Part shown: one piece after another, positions 1 to 12,566 of the stretch
Position numbering within the stretch: the stretch's first letter is position 1
Layout of the letters: each line of letters begins with the position of its first letter
NCBI RefSeq assembly: GCF_019399895.1
Contig: NC_091868.1
Location: forward strand, 9,177,593-9,241,592
Source: Cardiocondyla obscurior
Lineage: Eukaryota; Arthropoda; Insecta; Hymenoptera; Formicidae
Direction of reading: 5' to 3'
Length of the DNA: 64,000 bases
Translations under genes and position numbers: made by a program
The notes under the pieces: generated by a model
The model's database searches: none
Told to the model about the DNA's origin: nothing
What the model saw: only the letters and a program-made list of their open reading frames with translations

Positions 1-19
1 GGTGGACGGGTCTACGTAC
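1..19 (-). CDS. 5' edge of a candidate minus-strand exon, truncated by the window
   Basis: Reading the minus strand, a long pyrimidine tract (about 20-48) ends in TTCCAG and is followed immediately by GTACGT. This makes a strong 3' splice site whose exon begins with GT. Only 19 exon bases are in the window. In the frame left by the preceding candidate exon (36852-36912, which ends after two codon bases) they read R-Y-V-D-P-S-T without a stop. The junction could also be a recursive-splicing ratchet point, because the first exon bases form a usable donor. I do not recognise the protein. The acceptor is seen directly; the join to the exon at 36.9 kb, across an intron of about 36.8 kb, is inferred. 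Confidence 0.5.
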
Positions 20-2013
20 CTGGAAGAATGAAAAAAACACAGAATAAATTAACGATCGAAAAGTATACGAATGAAAAATTACGAGGAGTGCCATGTAGTA
101 TAAATTGCGCGCTCGACGCGATAATAAATAACGGAACCGTGTCAACGACTTAGCTTCTCGGCGGCAATAAAGGATTAAAACGCGCGCCCGATACGGCAAT
201 ATCGCGCGTTTATATCGGCGCTTAACGCTCCAGGAAGCAACGACAAAGCTGAAAAGTCGTCGCGTCGCCGAGTTTCCACGATTCCCAGCCAATTAAAACA
301 ACTTTTTATCGACCCGGCGGCCCGGTAAGCGCGGCAGAGTATCGCCGATGAAGCGAGAGAGACTCCGTCGACAATGGAAGTCGTCTGTGCGCAAGTCCGC
401 TTTTTTTCAACAAATCAGTTATTTACCATTTAGCTCGCTGAATAGTCTATCGATTATTGAACGAATGTTCAAAGACACGTTTAAATGGCATCTAACAAAG
501 GGAACAATATGTTGAAGCGAACGGTCGGATAAACTTCGGTGCCCTTTGACTTTTCTTCAATAATTAAAATTATTGGAACAACTAACAATTTATGCAGAGA
601 ATCAACTTAATACTCGTCCATCATAAATAATAAAAAAAAACTAAAAAAACAAAACAATAAATCTATTTTTTTAAGTGAAAAGAACCCGAGAGCTATTCTT
701 CTTCCCTTTTATTATTGAAAAGCGAATCTGCCGGATTCTCTCGAACATTTAGCTTTATCACAGCCCGAAACGAGATTAGGCTGCTGCAGCTGCACGCTTG
801 TACCTCGCCATTGTTCGCCGGGATTTTCGCGATGGGGGCGCAGGAGGGGCGTATCACTGCCGCGAAGACGAGAAGGAGAAAGCGGAGGAGAGTCAGTAAC
901 ATTGCTCGTGCTAGAACTTTAATGGCGAAGTTGTCCGCGACTGTCTCCGTGATAAGTTCATAATGCGGCAGCTCCGACGCGACTGCCATTGATAACCGAC
1001 GTGGCGTAAACTTCGCCAACGACTGCACAGCCAACCGCAGAGAGGAAGAGCGGAGGCTAAGAGAGTAATCGAGAGAGGCAGGCAAAGAGTAAGAGATAGA
1101 GAGAGAAGAGCAAGGGGAGGAAGAGTCACGGCACTTTGGCCTAATAGGTCTCGCAGTTGCGGACTATCGACTAACGCGCTCGACTAACTTTTCGGCGTCA
1201 GCCTAACGGTGGTTGATTTCGTGACAGGCGATCCGGTGACGTTGACTGACGTCATTCCGCGTGTTTCGAACTTGCCTCTCGCCGCCGGCGAGGTATCGTA
1301 AAGCATCTGTTACTTGCTTACTCCAGACCGCTAGCGAGACGAGCAGGAGCAAAAGATGAAAATTGGGAACAAAATTAGTGACGATCTGGGCCGTGATTAG
1401 AATTAATTTCCCGGAGATATAAAGTTGGTTCGGAAATTTAATTTAAACTTTGTTAAATTAACTCTTTGTGAATGAACTCCACGGAGTCAATGGTATTTAA
1501 TTAAACGATTTTTCGTGGTAAAAAAAAAATAAATTTTTTTAATTGATTTAAAAAATATAATTTAGTTAAATTTCAAGTCCTTTTCTCAAAATATATGAAT
1601 AAAACATATTTATTTGACAAATTTAATATTTAGCTTTTAATTCCTATCTTTTCTAAAACGAAGCTTTCAATACTTGAAGCTTAATTCGCAAAAATCAGAA
1701 ATATCTGTCACAATTTTTCCCTTTTCTCTTTTTTTTGTACAAATTCACGTTTGTTTGAATGTGCGCCAGCTTAATTTGCAACGGGCGATTCAAACGCGTT
1801 TCGGTGAGCTCTCCAATTAGCGCGACTTTCACTCGTCTGCAATCGAGTCAGCATTTCGTCGGAGTTTCAGAATTCGAGACTTTGATCGTTCAATAAAGGA
1901 TTATGCATTTCGATTTTGATATATCCGAATATTTATAGATAAAAATATCCAAGATTTTCATAACAAAATATATTTCTTGCGCGTATTATAATCTCTCGCT
2001 TCATCGATTTAAG

Positions 2014-2032
2014 AAAAAAAAAAAAAAAAAAA
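2014..2032. repeat. A19 homopolymer
   Basis: Pure A run, 19 bases. Confidence 0.95.
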
Positions 2033-4164
2033 CTTAATAAAAAACATTTCGATGCATTTTCATTACATTTTAAATAACTTTGCTTTTTCTGCTGCTGTCC
2101 GTGAGTTCAGGGTTAACAGGGTAAGGTATCCTTTCAACCTTTGCCGACAGCCTTGAGATAAGCGCACCGTAGTTTATTCCCCTCGCCGTATCTCCTTTGT
2201 GTAAATCGATTCTCATTGCGGGATCACGCTTGCCGGACAACGAGTCTATAAACGTGACTAATAGCCCTTCCCCTTCCTTTCGATCTTCTCTTGTGATGTC
2301 GCATCGTCGACATATTGAGCTGCATCTGTGTCTGCAGGCAGATGCACTCTCGTAACAGACGAGATATGAAAACGAGGTCCCAGCGAAGCTACCGGGGACA
2401 AAGAAGGAAATGGCTTTATCTCACGGCTTCGCGTTATCACTATATTTAATAATATCCAGAAAACAATGGCAAAGAAAAACAAAAAAAAAAAAGAGAATGA
2501 GGGAATTGCGTATAGAATGCTCGATGTACACATATGCACGCGTTTGACGGAAAAAACCGATATCCAAATTTAAGTAACAACAAAGGAATTATTACTGTAA
2601 GAATTATTTTTTTTCTCTGCGACTTTTCCATTGCATCGAAATTTAATTTACAGTTACAGTCGAAGGTCCGGTGGTTTCGCTTTGAAGAAACGATCACTGT
2701 GACGCTTTAGTGCGAGCAAGGGTACTGCCGCGTATACTAGAATTTCAAAAAGATACTTTCGGTGAAACACCAGCGGCCGCCAGCCCCTAGAGGCTTAAGT
2801 TACAACAGAGCGCTTCATCGCGTGTCGATACAATGGAATCGAGCGCAATTTAAAAGCGCGAGTGGTAAAGCGATACACGGATGACGTATAAAAAAAAGGG
2901 GGAGGGACGAAAAAAGAATAAAAAAAAGAATGCGGCCTCGTACACAAAGGGTTTTTATCGCGTGCAGCAAACTGCGAGAATTGCAAACGATAATTCAAAC
3001 GCGGAGCTATTTAGCGAAAAAACGTTAAATGCAAATCGATTTATTTGCGCACCTAGGTATCCCAGGAGTGTGTGCCGCTGATTGCCAAACAGCCTGCATT
3101 TTTGCACAAGCTGCATGTACACATAATAATAAACACGCCATTAAACATATTGGATTCTTTTCGCGTAACATTACGTTCTTTTGATTCTCACGTAGACATG
3201 GAAAATATTTTTATCGCGCGTATTTTCCAGACTTTTTTAATTCCAGATCACAATGAATTTTCCTACCGGCCGCGCATTTTTACGTCGATTATCACTAAAA
3301 TTGTAACAATGACGGCGCGTCGGGGATTCTGCAAGAGATGGAACGAGTTCGTAATGTCAGGCACAGAACAACGGACTTGTTCGTCGAGTATCGCGATCCA
3401 TCACGCGTACGTCACTTGGAAAAATTTTAATGTCCGGGAATAAAAAAAAAAAATAATAAATTTATTTTTTTTTTTTTTACTCTGCGCGACGACTAGAAAG
3501 TTCACCAAGCGGGACATAAGTGGGACGCTGATACGAGCCGCAATAAAATATAATAAAACGTAAATAGAATATGTGCAGAAACGCATAAATACGATAATAA
3601 AAATAATTTTCTTTACGAGCCTGGCGCGCTCGTAACACGAATGCTCGCGGGCTAATACAATTAGCGTACGTTGCGAGGGCATTAATCTTTCGCGCAACTT
3701 TCGCAGCCGGCGGCGAGGTGAGAGTCGCCAATTGTGCCGGGCATAACTGCCCGAGTTGGTGGGTACCTACGTGCTAAGAGCAAAGCCCGGAATTAGGATG
3801 CATCACCATTAATTAGGCGCTTACAAAGAGCAACCGATTACGGTACACGTTACGGCGCGGCTTTATACAGCTTTCTTAACTCTGATTTAGAATGCGCGCG
3901 GCCCGGGGTTCTACGCAAATTTCTGTCCACACGGGTTACGAGAAAATTAATATTGGTGAACGCGTACCGTCTATCGCTTTCGCTTCTCCGCGTCGCCTTA
4001 TTTTTATCCCCGTGAAAGAATTTCCTCGCCGAATAAAGATGTCTGCGTTTAGCATTGAGACCCGCGGCAGCATTAGAAATAATCGGCAGCCTAGCGAGTT
4101 TGACGAGCTTGGAAGTTGTGATTTCTCGAGTATTTTACGTCGTGGCAAAGGTGACGCGCGCGAG

Positions 4165-4183
4165 AAAAAAAAAAAAAAAAAAA
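4165..4183. repeat. A19 homopolymer
   Basis: Pure A run, 19 bases, after a CGCGCGAG stretch. Confidence 0.95.
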
Positions 4184-5565
4184 CGCGGAGAAGGAAAAAA
4201 TGGGAGAAGAGAGCTATGTGATATACAAGAGTCGCTAGAGCGCGAGAAGCCGCGCGGCTTGCTAGTAATTGCTCGATTACCGTTAGCGTGCGGCTGTACA
4301 TTTCGCGCTGAGATTAAAGTTTACGACGCTAGGTGAGATTTAAAGCCGAATTTCCCTCGTTTGCGATCGGGCGATCGCTCGTTCGCGATCCGCGAAGAAT
4401 CGTTAACCTTAGTATCTGGGGTAAAAAGTGCCCGGGAGGCGTTTGATTCTAATGGACCGGCGCGGCGTCGGTGTATTTTGCCGCGATTTTATCTCGACAC
4501 TTTGACTTTTACTACGTACCAGATTCCTCCGACACAAGAACGCATAATACGTCTGCAGACGCGAAATAATAGTAACGACTGCGATTAATCATAAAGCGTA
4601 AGAAGACGCGATACAGGCTGGACACCGCCTTTGAACATGATTTATGATTTATGATTACGTTTAGATGGATGCCATAATTACGTATGCGCATAATTTAGTC
4701 CACCGTTTATGAAGTTAATTGTAACTTCTGCCGTTTCTTTCTTTCTTTTTTTTTTTTTTTTCTTGTACTAGGAAAATTATCTTAGAAGAATAGAGTTGAA
4801 CAGAAAATCGTAACAATTAATACGCCGGGAAATATACTCGTGGAAATATCGCGCGAGCGACTTGTACAACCAATCAACAATCACGAGATTATGTCGCAGC
4901 TACGTAACAACTACGGAAGTAAACAGCTGCGGGTACTGGGGATTTACAAAGCCGCGGGTAGAATTACAATTAAACTTCGCCATCAAATGTCAACTCCAAA
5001 TTCGTTAAGGAATCTGGCGGGACCGCGCCGGGAATGCCGTAGTTCACCAGCCCGGAGTACAATTTCTACGTTCTGTATTAACGGCGGTGACCCGCATACG
5101 GCTGCGCCTCTCTCGCGGAGACAATTTGCGCGGACCCGTGCACGCCCGCCCGTGGCCACGCGGTTGTTTGCGGTAATAAGACAATCCCCTGTCCGTCCGG
5201 GTGAAGTTATGTGGGCCGTTGGTGCTTGGGCGCGGTGTGGATTTTCTATAACGGTGGATTGTCGACGTGCGCACGCCATTCGTCCGCGCGTCCCTTTTCG
5301 CGTTCGGCTTATCAGCCCGACGCCAATTTCGCCAGTCTGACAGCGTTACGGCAAAATCGTCGGGACGGCGAGAGTATCTCGGGGATTTTCTTCAACTTTG
5401 CGGAGATGATGTTCGCGTTGTGATTAGAGACCCGAAGTCAGCGTCTCTTTGCTAGCCCGAGGCGATCCGCGAAATGTCTTCAGTTATCCGCGGTACATGC
5501 CGACGCGCTGTTATAATAATAATAGGCAATCGTTCGTATGACGGAAGTGACTTGGGGGTTTCCTT

Positions 5566-5593
5566 TCTCTCTCTCTCTCTCTTCTCTTCTCTT
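5566..5593. repeat. CT microsatellite
   Basis: (TC)n then TCTTC repeats. A plus-strand acceptor-like AG follows at 5606 (ATTTTAG), but no donor pairs with it. Confidence 0.85.
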
Positions 5594-7773
5594 TGACAAT
5601 TTTAGATTATGAGAACTTTTGCCCGAAAAATGAAGAAAATTGCCGCGGAGAGATAAAACGATTCGATACTACAACGTGCCGGGCATCGTGCATAAAATAT
5701 CTAAAACCTTCCTCCTGCGTGTAATTCTAAAGACATCTCGGTATTTTTTTTTTTATGTTTTTTACCTTCCGTATTTTCTTTATAAAAAACGTTTCTTCCT
5801 ACTCGTGCATTTCCACTTTCATAGAAATAAATTATATCTACACGTTTAATTTTTCGTATTGTTTTATGTATTTGTTTCGCTAAAGAAGAGAAGTATCTAT
5901 TCTTCTCTGTAGTAAAAAAGATTCAGGTCAGTGAGATCGTCGCGGCCACGATTGCAGGGTTAATCATAACCCGTGCGTCCGAATTGCAGCTCGTTGAAGG
6001 AGAAAAAAGTTGCCGCGCAAAATAACTGACAAACAGCTTCGTTCTCGGCGCGGAGTCGTAATCTTGGTCAAGGAAAGAAAGAGGAGCAGGCGGGGAGGAG
6101 GTAGGGAAGTAGAGCGTACCGCGTCATGTACAATTTGTTAGAGCGCATAATCGTCAACGAGACAAGATGAGTAATGGCGGTGGTTCATATTGTCGGCCGA
6201 GGAAGGTGGAGGGAAGCGAAGGAATACCGTAAGGCGCGGAATAGAGAGACGCTCTCGAGGAGGAACTCTTCGGAGAACGCGCGGGATAGTGTGCCAGCGG
6301 GCTAAGCCGTCGAAGGAGAACATGACCCTCCGCGCTCGCCGTTTTGTGAAAGATCGCGAATAATGCGAGTATGTGCCTGCTCGCCGCGAACGTCTCGCGC
6401 GCAATTCCCATCCTTGTTCGCGAATGCAGCCGTCAATTAAGCACCGCCGTGCATTTTTTTTTTTTTTCCCCCCGTCATCATTCCGGGCCCCCCTTTTCCC
6501 CCGTTGCCGGTTCGCGGTTTGGACGGGATTATTTCGCGCTGCTAAATTAATAGCACGCCACGTCGTATCATTACGGTGAGACGCGGCCGCGTCGCGGATG
6601 CAAAGGAGCATCTCGAGCTCGGCAGCGTATCATTAAGGCGCGCGTGCGTGCGCGCGCGCATGTACACGGGTGTCAAACGATTTGTCAGCGAGAGCGCGAC
6701 GGCGACGATGGCGAAGGACCGACGGCGATGGGTGCACGTTTAACCCCTAACTACGGTTACCGCATTGTGTGCCACTTATTGCCGGCCGTTATGGCACGCG
6801 CGCATAAAAGACCGCGGTATAATCGGACGAGCGGCACGGGGAAAAAAAAGCCCCCGTCGTGCATGCGTGTCCGCGAGAGAAGTCGCGGGATAAACGGGAA
6901 ACGTGTTTTTGACTGCGATGCATAGACACGCGGGATCGGGACGGCCGTTTAACTGCGCATCTCATGCGTCGAGACGACGATGTCGGATGCCGCCGCGCAT
7001 ACGAATGCTCCCGCGAGGAATTTAATGCCGGTCCGCCTCGATAGAAGTCGAGTTTCGAATGACTGAGCGTTATTACTGCACCGACGGTTCGTACATCCGC
7101 AGTCGTATAGAAATTAAATGAGCGGATAGACGCCGGCTGAAATCCGGGACACACGGCGGAGGAGCGCGCTGAATCGCCACACATGAAACGTCGTGTTTAT
7201 ATCGATAATACGCGGGTAACTTTCAAGAGAAATCCATCGATCATAAGCGCGATCGACATCCTTTAATCTGTCCGACGTTCGTGCAGGTTCTCTTTCATCG
7301 AGAAATAATCAGCGTAAGCGATACAGGATTTACAAAGTAAAAAAAGCATCGGGAGTCACTACGAACAGGTTCGATAATCGGTAGACCGACTAATCATTGG
7401 CGAGAGGTGCTCTCGCGATCGTCCGCAATTAATTCGAGAGGAGAAAGATCGGCTGATCTCGCGGGGGGTCAGCGAGAGAGAAAGACTCGAAAAGATCGCG
7501 CGCGTGTCGTGCACATTAATGCGCCCCGTTCGTCGGTAATTATCCCTCCCCGTGTGGTCGTGTGAAAAGGCTACGAGGGTCAGCGTTAGGTGCATTTAGG
7601 TTTCTGGCCTAAGCTCGCGATGGTGTAATCAACGAGTCTCGGATCGGCGATCGATAGACGCCAGTAGATCGTTCGACATCCGCGGGATTTACGAGCAAAC
7701 GTGTCGTAGTTCATAACGGTACGAAAAGAAACGGTGGCACAGATATATATACACAAAAAGTATGCGTACGTGC

Positions 7774-7829
7774 GGAAGAGAGAGAGAAAAAGAGAGAGAG
7801 AGTGAGTGAGAGAGAGAGAGAGAAAGAGA
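7774..7829. repeat. GA microsatellite
   Basis: Interrupted (GA)n purine tract of about 56 bases. Confidence 0.95.
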
Positions 7830-8217
7830 TGCATGGCGATAGAGGAAGTGGAATTGGCCGGCCGGTGCACAACGGAAACTGAGAAATGTCCGTGTCAGCG
7901 ACAGATGTATAGCGATATGGATATCCGCCAGTGCCACCGGTCGTATCCTTCCGCTTCTTCTTTCATTGGTAATGTACAGGATATCCCACAAGTCACACAC
8001 GCTTCCTCCGTTATAGATATTAAAATTCAAAAAGTTTAGCTAAGCCGCAAATAATAAGCGCATATATCTTTTCATCGCATATTTTTACTTCAATTAAAAA
8101 GGAATTCATTTTTATTCTATTCATAAATGCGCGAGCTTGAATCGACTCCCGTATGGATCTTTCACTCCATCAGATTATCGCTCCGTCGTATTTAACGCGA
8201 AAAATAATACCGATAAT

Positions 8218-8239
8218 AAAAAAAAAAAAAAAAAAAAAA
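8218..8239. repeat. A22 homopolymer
   Basis: Pure A run, 22 bases. Confidence 0.95.
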
Positions 8240-8801
8240 GTGGAAAATAAAGAAAGAAAAAGAGAGAGTGAGATAGAATTTTTCCGGTCTCAGACGTCGA
8301 TGAGCCGGAAATCCCTCGTGTACGCGATATCGAGGCTGAATGAACGCACCTAACTATGGCGAGTATGCAGTCGCACGTTTGCGCGCGCTATTCTCCACGT
8401 TTCTGCATCCCTCTCGCGTCTCCGCCTTCACCGTCGCGAGTTCCTCGTTCCCTCCCGCTCGACCTCTCGCGTAGTTTGCGGTACCTGTGCACGCTTCGCT
8501 CGAGGACACACGTTGTAGTTCGTATGCACACACGCGCGTATATACGCCGTGTACTTCGCAAATTAGCACCTTACGCGAGCATACAAATAAGCCACGTGTG
8601 TACCTACTCCGGCCGACCTCCCTATACGCTTGTCCCTCGCCGTTCTCTTCCCTCTAACCTACGGCTCTCTCTTCGCCGCTTTCGTCCTCTCCAATCTAAC
8701 GGATTCCTATCACTCTCTAACTCTCGCACGCGGGATCCGTCCTTAACCCTGGGAAACGCAGCCGGCATCGGCAGATGACCATGCTACTTCAGCAGTCCTT
8801 C

Positions 8802-8839
8802 AATAAAGTAAGAAACAAAAAAAAAAAAAAAAAAAAAAA
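8802..8839 (+). other. AATAAA followed by an A23 run (possible retroposed 3' end or poly(A) site)
   Basis: AATAAA at 8802-8807 is separated by nine bases from 23 consecutive A residues (8817-8839). A 140-codon plus-strand frame ends 23 bases before the signal (TGA at 8776-8778), but its arginine, serine and proline content looks like chance translation of a C-rich stretch. The arrangement is what a retroposed transcript leaves behind. I could not find a target-site duplication or the 5' end. A runs are common here, so coincidence is possible. Confidence 0.3.
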
Positions 8840-8956
8840 CGCCTCTTCAGCACACTTGTCGAATTGACAAGTAATTATTATTTAGCAAACGGCTGCTAAC
8901 GCGCGCATGCCGTGGTATAAGAACGTGAGAATTAATCGAGATGAGGAAAACGGTGG

Positions 8957-8996
8957 GAAGAAGAAAGAAAGAAAGAAAAAAAAAAAAAAAAAGAAA
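8957..8996. repeat. GAAA repeat fused to an A17 run
   Basis: (GAAA)n of about 18 bases passes into about 17 A residues. Confidence 0.9.
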
Positions 8997-10548
8997 CCGC
9001 GGCAAAAGTGAAACTGGAGGAATCGCGATTGCGGCGTAATGATATCTACCACGAAGCGAATATGAATCGGACCTGGTTTATAACGATCGCGAGATTAAAT
9101 AACACTTTCTCACGACGTCGTGGCAGGAATCGTGAGGAGTTGCATCTCGTGTAACTCGCGAATCTCCGTCGGCGAGCGGCGGATGAATAAAATTGACAGC
9201 GCGTAATCTCGTTACCGCGCGGTTCGGCTTCGTAATGCGATCGATACGAGGCGGATGCCGACTGAATGTTTTCATCACACTCGCTCGGAGAACCGTGACG
9301 AGATGGAACGTACGAGCGTGGCCGGCGGAGCGGCCCGCAAATCGATTTATGCATATAAATATCGGCACCCGACGAGGTGTTCGAGCGAGATCGCGTCGCG
9401 CGATACGTGATCATTAATAACGATCCATGAGTCGGTCGAAAATCTCTTTCGGGCCGATTAGCTGGCGACAATGACGATGATGGAAAGCACGTTTGTTCGT
9501 CCAGCGGGAATCATCCCTGCAATTTTCAAGGCTCTCGATAAAAATCCGATCGGTCTAATAAAATTAGACGATTGACTGTAGGAAAAACTTTTGTAAATCT
9601 CCCGCAGATAATTATGTTGTAAATCTATTACATATTTATTACAAACCTCTACTTTAGCTACCTTTGTTATCTCACAATTACTTGACGTACTTTCTTTTTA
9701 CTTAACATATTATTCAGAAAATAATAAACGCAAATAAACTCGCGACAGACGATCTTTGCGGGTCGGTTTTATTGTTTCCAACATAAAGTAAACCGCGCAA
9801 AGTGCACTTGCAATCTCGCGCTCGGAGTTACAATAAGGGCGGAAGTTTGCTCTGCCAACTGACGACGGCTTATCCAGCGTCGCATAAAAATTTATGGGCG
9901 CGATAATAGGTATGCGCGCGAGTTACGCGCGAGTACGACCAGCTGGAAACTCGTTGCGACAAAGTATAATATGCGAGCACTCGAAGAGACATTCTGACTC
10001 TCTTTCTTACGAGCTCAATTAAGATTTATCTAGATAAAGAAAGAATAAAAAAAAAATAAAAAAATTTAATGGTGACAAGTGAATAAATCAATTTTGAAAA
10101 AACTGACCGTCTTTCGTAATTTTACATCCGACACATCGTCATCCGCATAAAAATATTTTTTCAAACATAACTTAATAAATAAAAGATATGCGTATTTTTC
10201 GTTTAAAAAAAAATTAATTTATTTTTAAATTAGTTAAACTGAATTAAATCCAATCTTCTCTATAATAAAATTTAAGTTACCCCTTTTATCAATACGTAAC
10301 GAGCTAAAAATAAATTAGATTATATTTAGAACATGGTTGAAAATTAATTTTAACCGCACGTCCCTAATGTGAGAAATCCCAGCGTCGAAAAGTGATAAAT
10401 TATTGAGATACGCCTTTTTGAATTAAGAGAGTAGACTGAGAGGAGCCATCAAAGATCGCAAGTTAATTAGACATCGGGAAATTGGTTGGTGCAAGATTGA
10501 TCGCCACGTAGGATCGATCGTGACAGGCGAGAGACGGGGCGGAAGGTG

Positions 10549-10642
10549 AAAGAGAGAAAGAGAGAGAGAGATAGAGAGACGTGGGATGTGTGCCCGTGCG
10601 TTCGTAATCGATACCGACACTTCGAGAGAGAGAGAGAGAGAG
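10549..10642. repeat. Two GA microsatellites
   Basis: GA-rich tracts at 10549-10579 and 10624-10642, separated by 44 ordinary bases. Confidence 0.9.
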
Positions 10643-12540
10643 GAAGGCTGCTGCGCGCGTTCGAGTGCCCTGGTTTCTACGCGCAACGGTCACTGTCCTA
10701 TTAGCGTTTTAGCCGTCCGTCTGCCCGCTATTTGCGGAGGGTAATAATGCGATAGTACGTCTAAGCTAAATGGTATCGCCGATGTGCACGGACGCGATTA
10801 CTCTGAATCGCTTTTGATTCAGGCCCGCGAGAAGAACTCGTCCTACCGTTACACGAGGATCGCCAGGTGATGGAGCGGCTCTCGTCCAGGAGCCAGATAA
10901 AAATTGAAAAGCGCGAAAAAACTTGTCGCCACGATCGATCGACTCGCGGCATGGAAATCGCTAAGTAGCCCTTTCGTAAATGACATCCGTCTCAACGGAT
11001 AGCAGGCAACGCGAATATAATACGCCGTGTGATTTATAGCGACTTTAAATTATTATAATTGCAACACGAGTATAATCGGCTAATTATCAATTTACGTCAA
11101 ATAATCATTTCAATTAGAGTTTAATTATTATAAATTATTTCGTCCCCGACATCCGTCGTCGCGAGTTCAATCGTCTCGGATCGCCTGTCGCATGATTATC
11201 AGAAGACGACAAACACCGGGGCGAGAGGGATCGACGATTGTGGAACGGCTTCCGCGATTAGTCGTCGAATCTTCTTGCCGTCGCCATTGAACGCGCAATT
11301 CAATTTGCATTTATATTGTATTAATTCAAAGGAACGGCTGCACGATAAGAGGAAAGAAGGAATAGACGGTGGACGATCGACCATAAAAGCGATAAAAATA
11401 GTAACGGACGCAACGACACCGGCAAGAGCAGCTTATCCCCGCGTGCCTCCAATTTTCTAAATTACATTGCGGAAAACGCTCGGAAAAGCTTACGAAGACG
11501 TCCGCCTTTTCTGTCCCTGTAAAATCTCGCGTATTCCCTTTTCGTCCTTGCGCTTAACCGAGTAAAAGCGTCGAAATCTTGAATTAGAACGATTGAAAAC
11601 TTAATTCGAAATTTAAAAAAATCGTTCAGTTAACGGCAAGTTGAAAGATAATTATTGAGACCTACTTTTTACAAGGCAAAGATATAATTAAAGTAATTTT
11701 TTTTTTATTTTATATCTGTACTGATTTTTCAAGTGGCTTATTTTCTCTCTCTCTCTCTTATCTGGCGGATTTTTTTATCTCATGTAATTTGAGTTTTATC
11801 TAAGCTCGTCCTGCAGTTCTCCATCCAAATAAAACCACGGGGACTTTACTGTATTTCTAGTACCACCCGTGTTTGCGCGTAACGTATGGCTCACATTGCG
11901 CCGTTTCGGGAAAATACGAGAACATACGGTCTGGGCGAAGAACGGCGGCGACGAGCGCAATATAATTCTCATCAGGGACCATCGCGTGCGACCGGTGCAT
12001 CGTAAACCGCACACACCGCGAAATCGTAATCAAATTGAAAGTCCGGCCAGGACGTCGCGACGGGACGAGACGGGGCGAAATGAGATGAGGAGATACGCCG
12101 TCCTGCGAATTACGGCGTCATCGAAAAGATAAAATCTCGAAAGGAGGTAGACATGCCTGCCCGTAACCTGAATACGCGCGTAATCCGCATACGTTTAATT
12201 ACTAATTTGTCAGCAAACAAAAAAAAAAACAAAAAAAAAACGATCGTTACGAATTTATTGCGATAAAATTCTTCTCCAGAGAAAAAAAACGTTCACTTTA
12301 ATAATATAAACGTACTATGTTATTTTTGTTAAGGAAATGAAAATCGCAAGAGCTTTAAAGCGATGCATATTTAAAAATACTTAATGCAAAATGTGAAATA
12401 TTAAAGAGATACTTGGCTCGACCTTTAATATATATTTTTTAACGCAAGGATTCGGTACTTTCTGCAAGCAGCGCGCGCGAAATTGTTCATCCTCCAAGTG
12501 CAATCTCTCGTCTATCTATTATTTCACATGACTCTCCGTT

Positions 12541-12566
12541 CTTTCTCTCTCTCTCTCTCTTTCTCT
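12541..12566. repeat. CT microsatellite
   Basis: (CT)n of about 26 bases. Confidence 0.9.

Larger units (their letters stand above)
20..8217. other. Non-coding stretch, probably intron of the minus-strand gene
   Basis: I see no supported exon. AT-rich parts (about 1380-2090) alternate with CpG-rich parts (about 4900-5330 and 6600-7180). There are additional homopolymers at 3442-3453 (A), 3465-3478 (T), 4746-4761 (T) and 6454-6467 (T). Open frames here overlap on both strands and lack domains or splice pairs. Confidence 0.6.

Noticed and set aside
3072..3443. 123-codon plus-strand open frame
   Set aside because: Starts at GTG; its isoleucine, phenylalanine and asparagine content reflects AT-rich DNA; no splice sites or domain.
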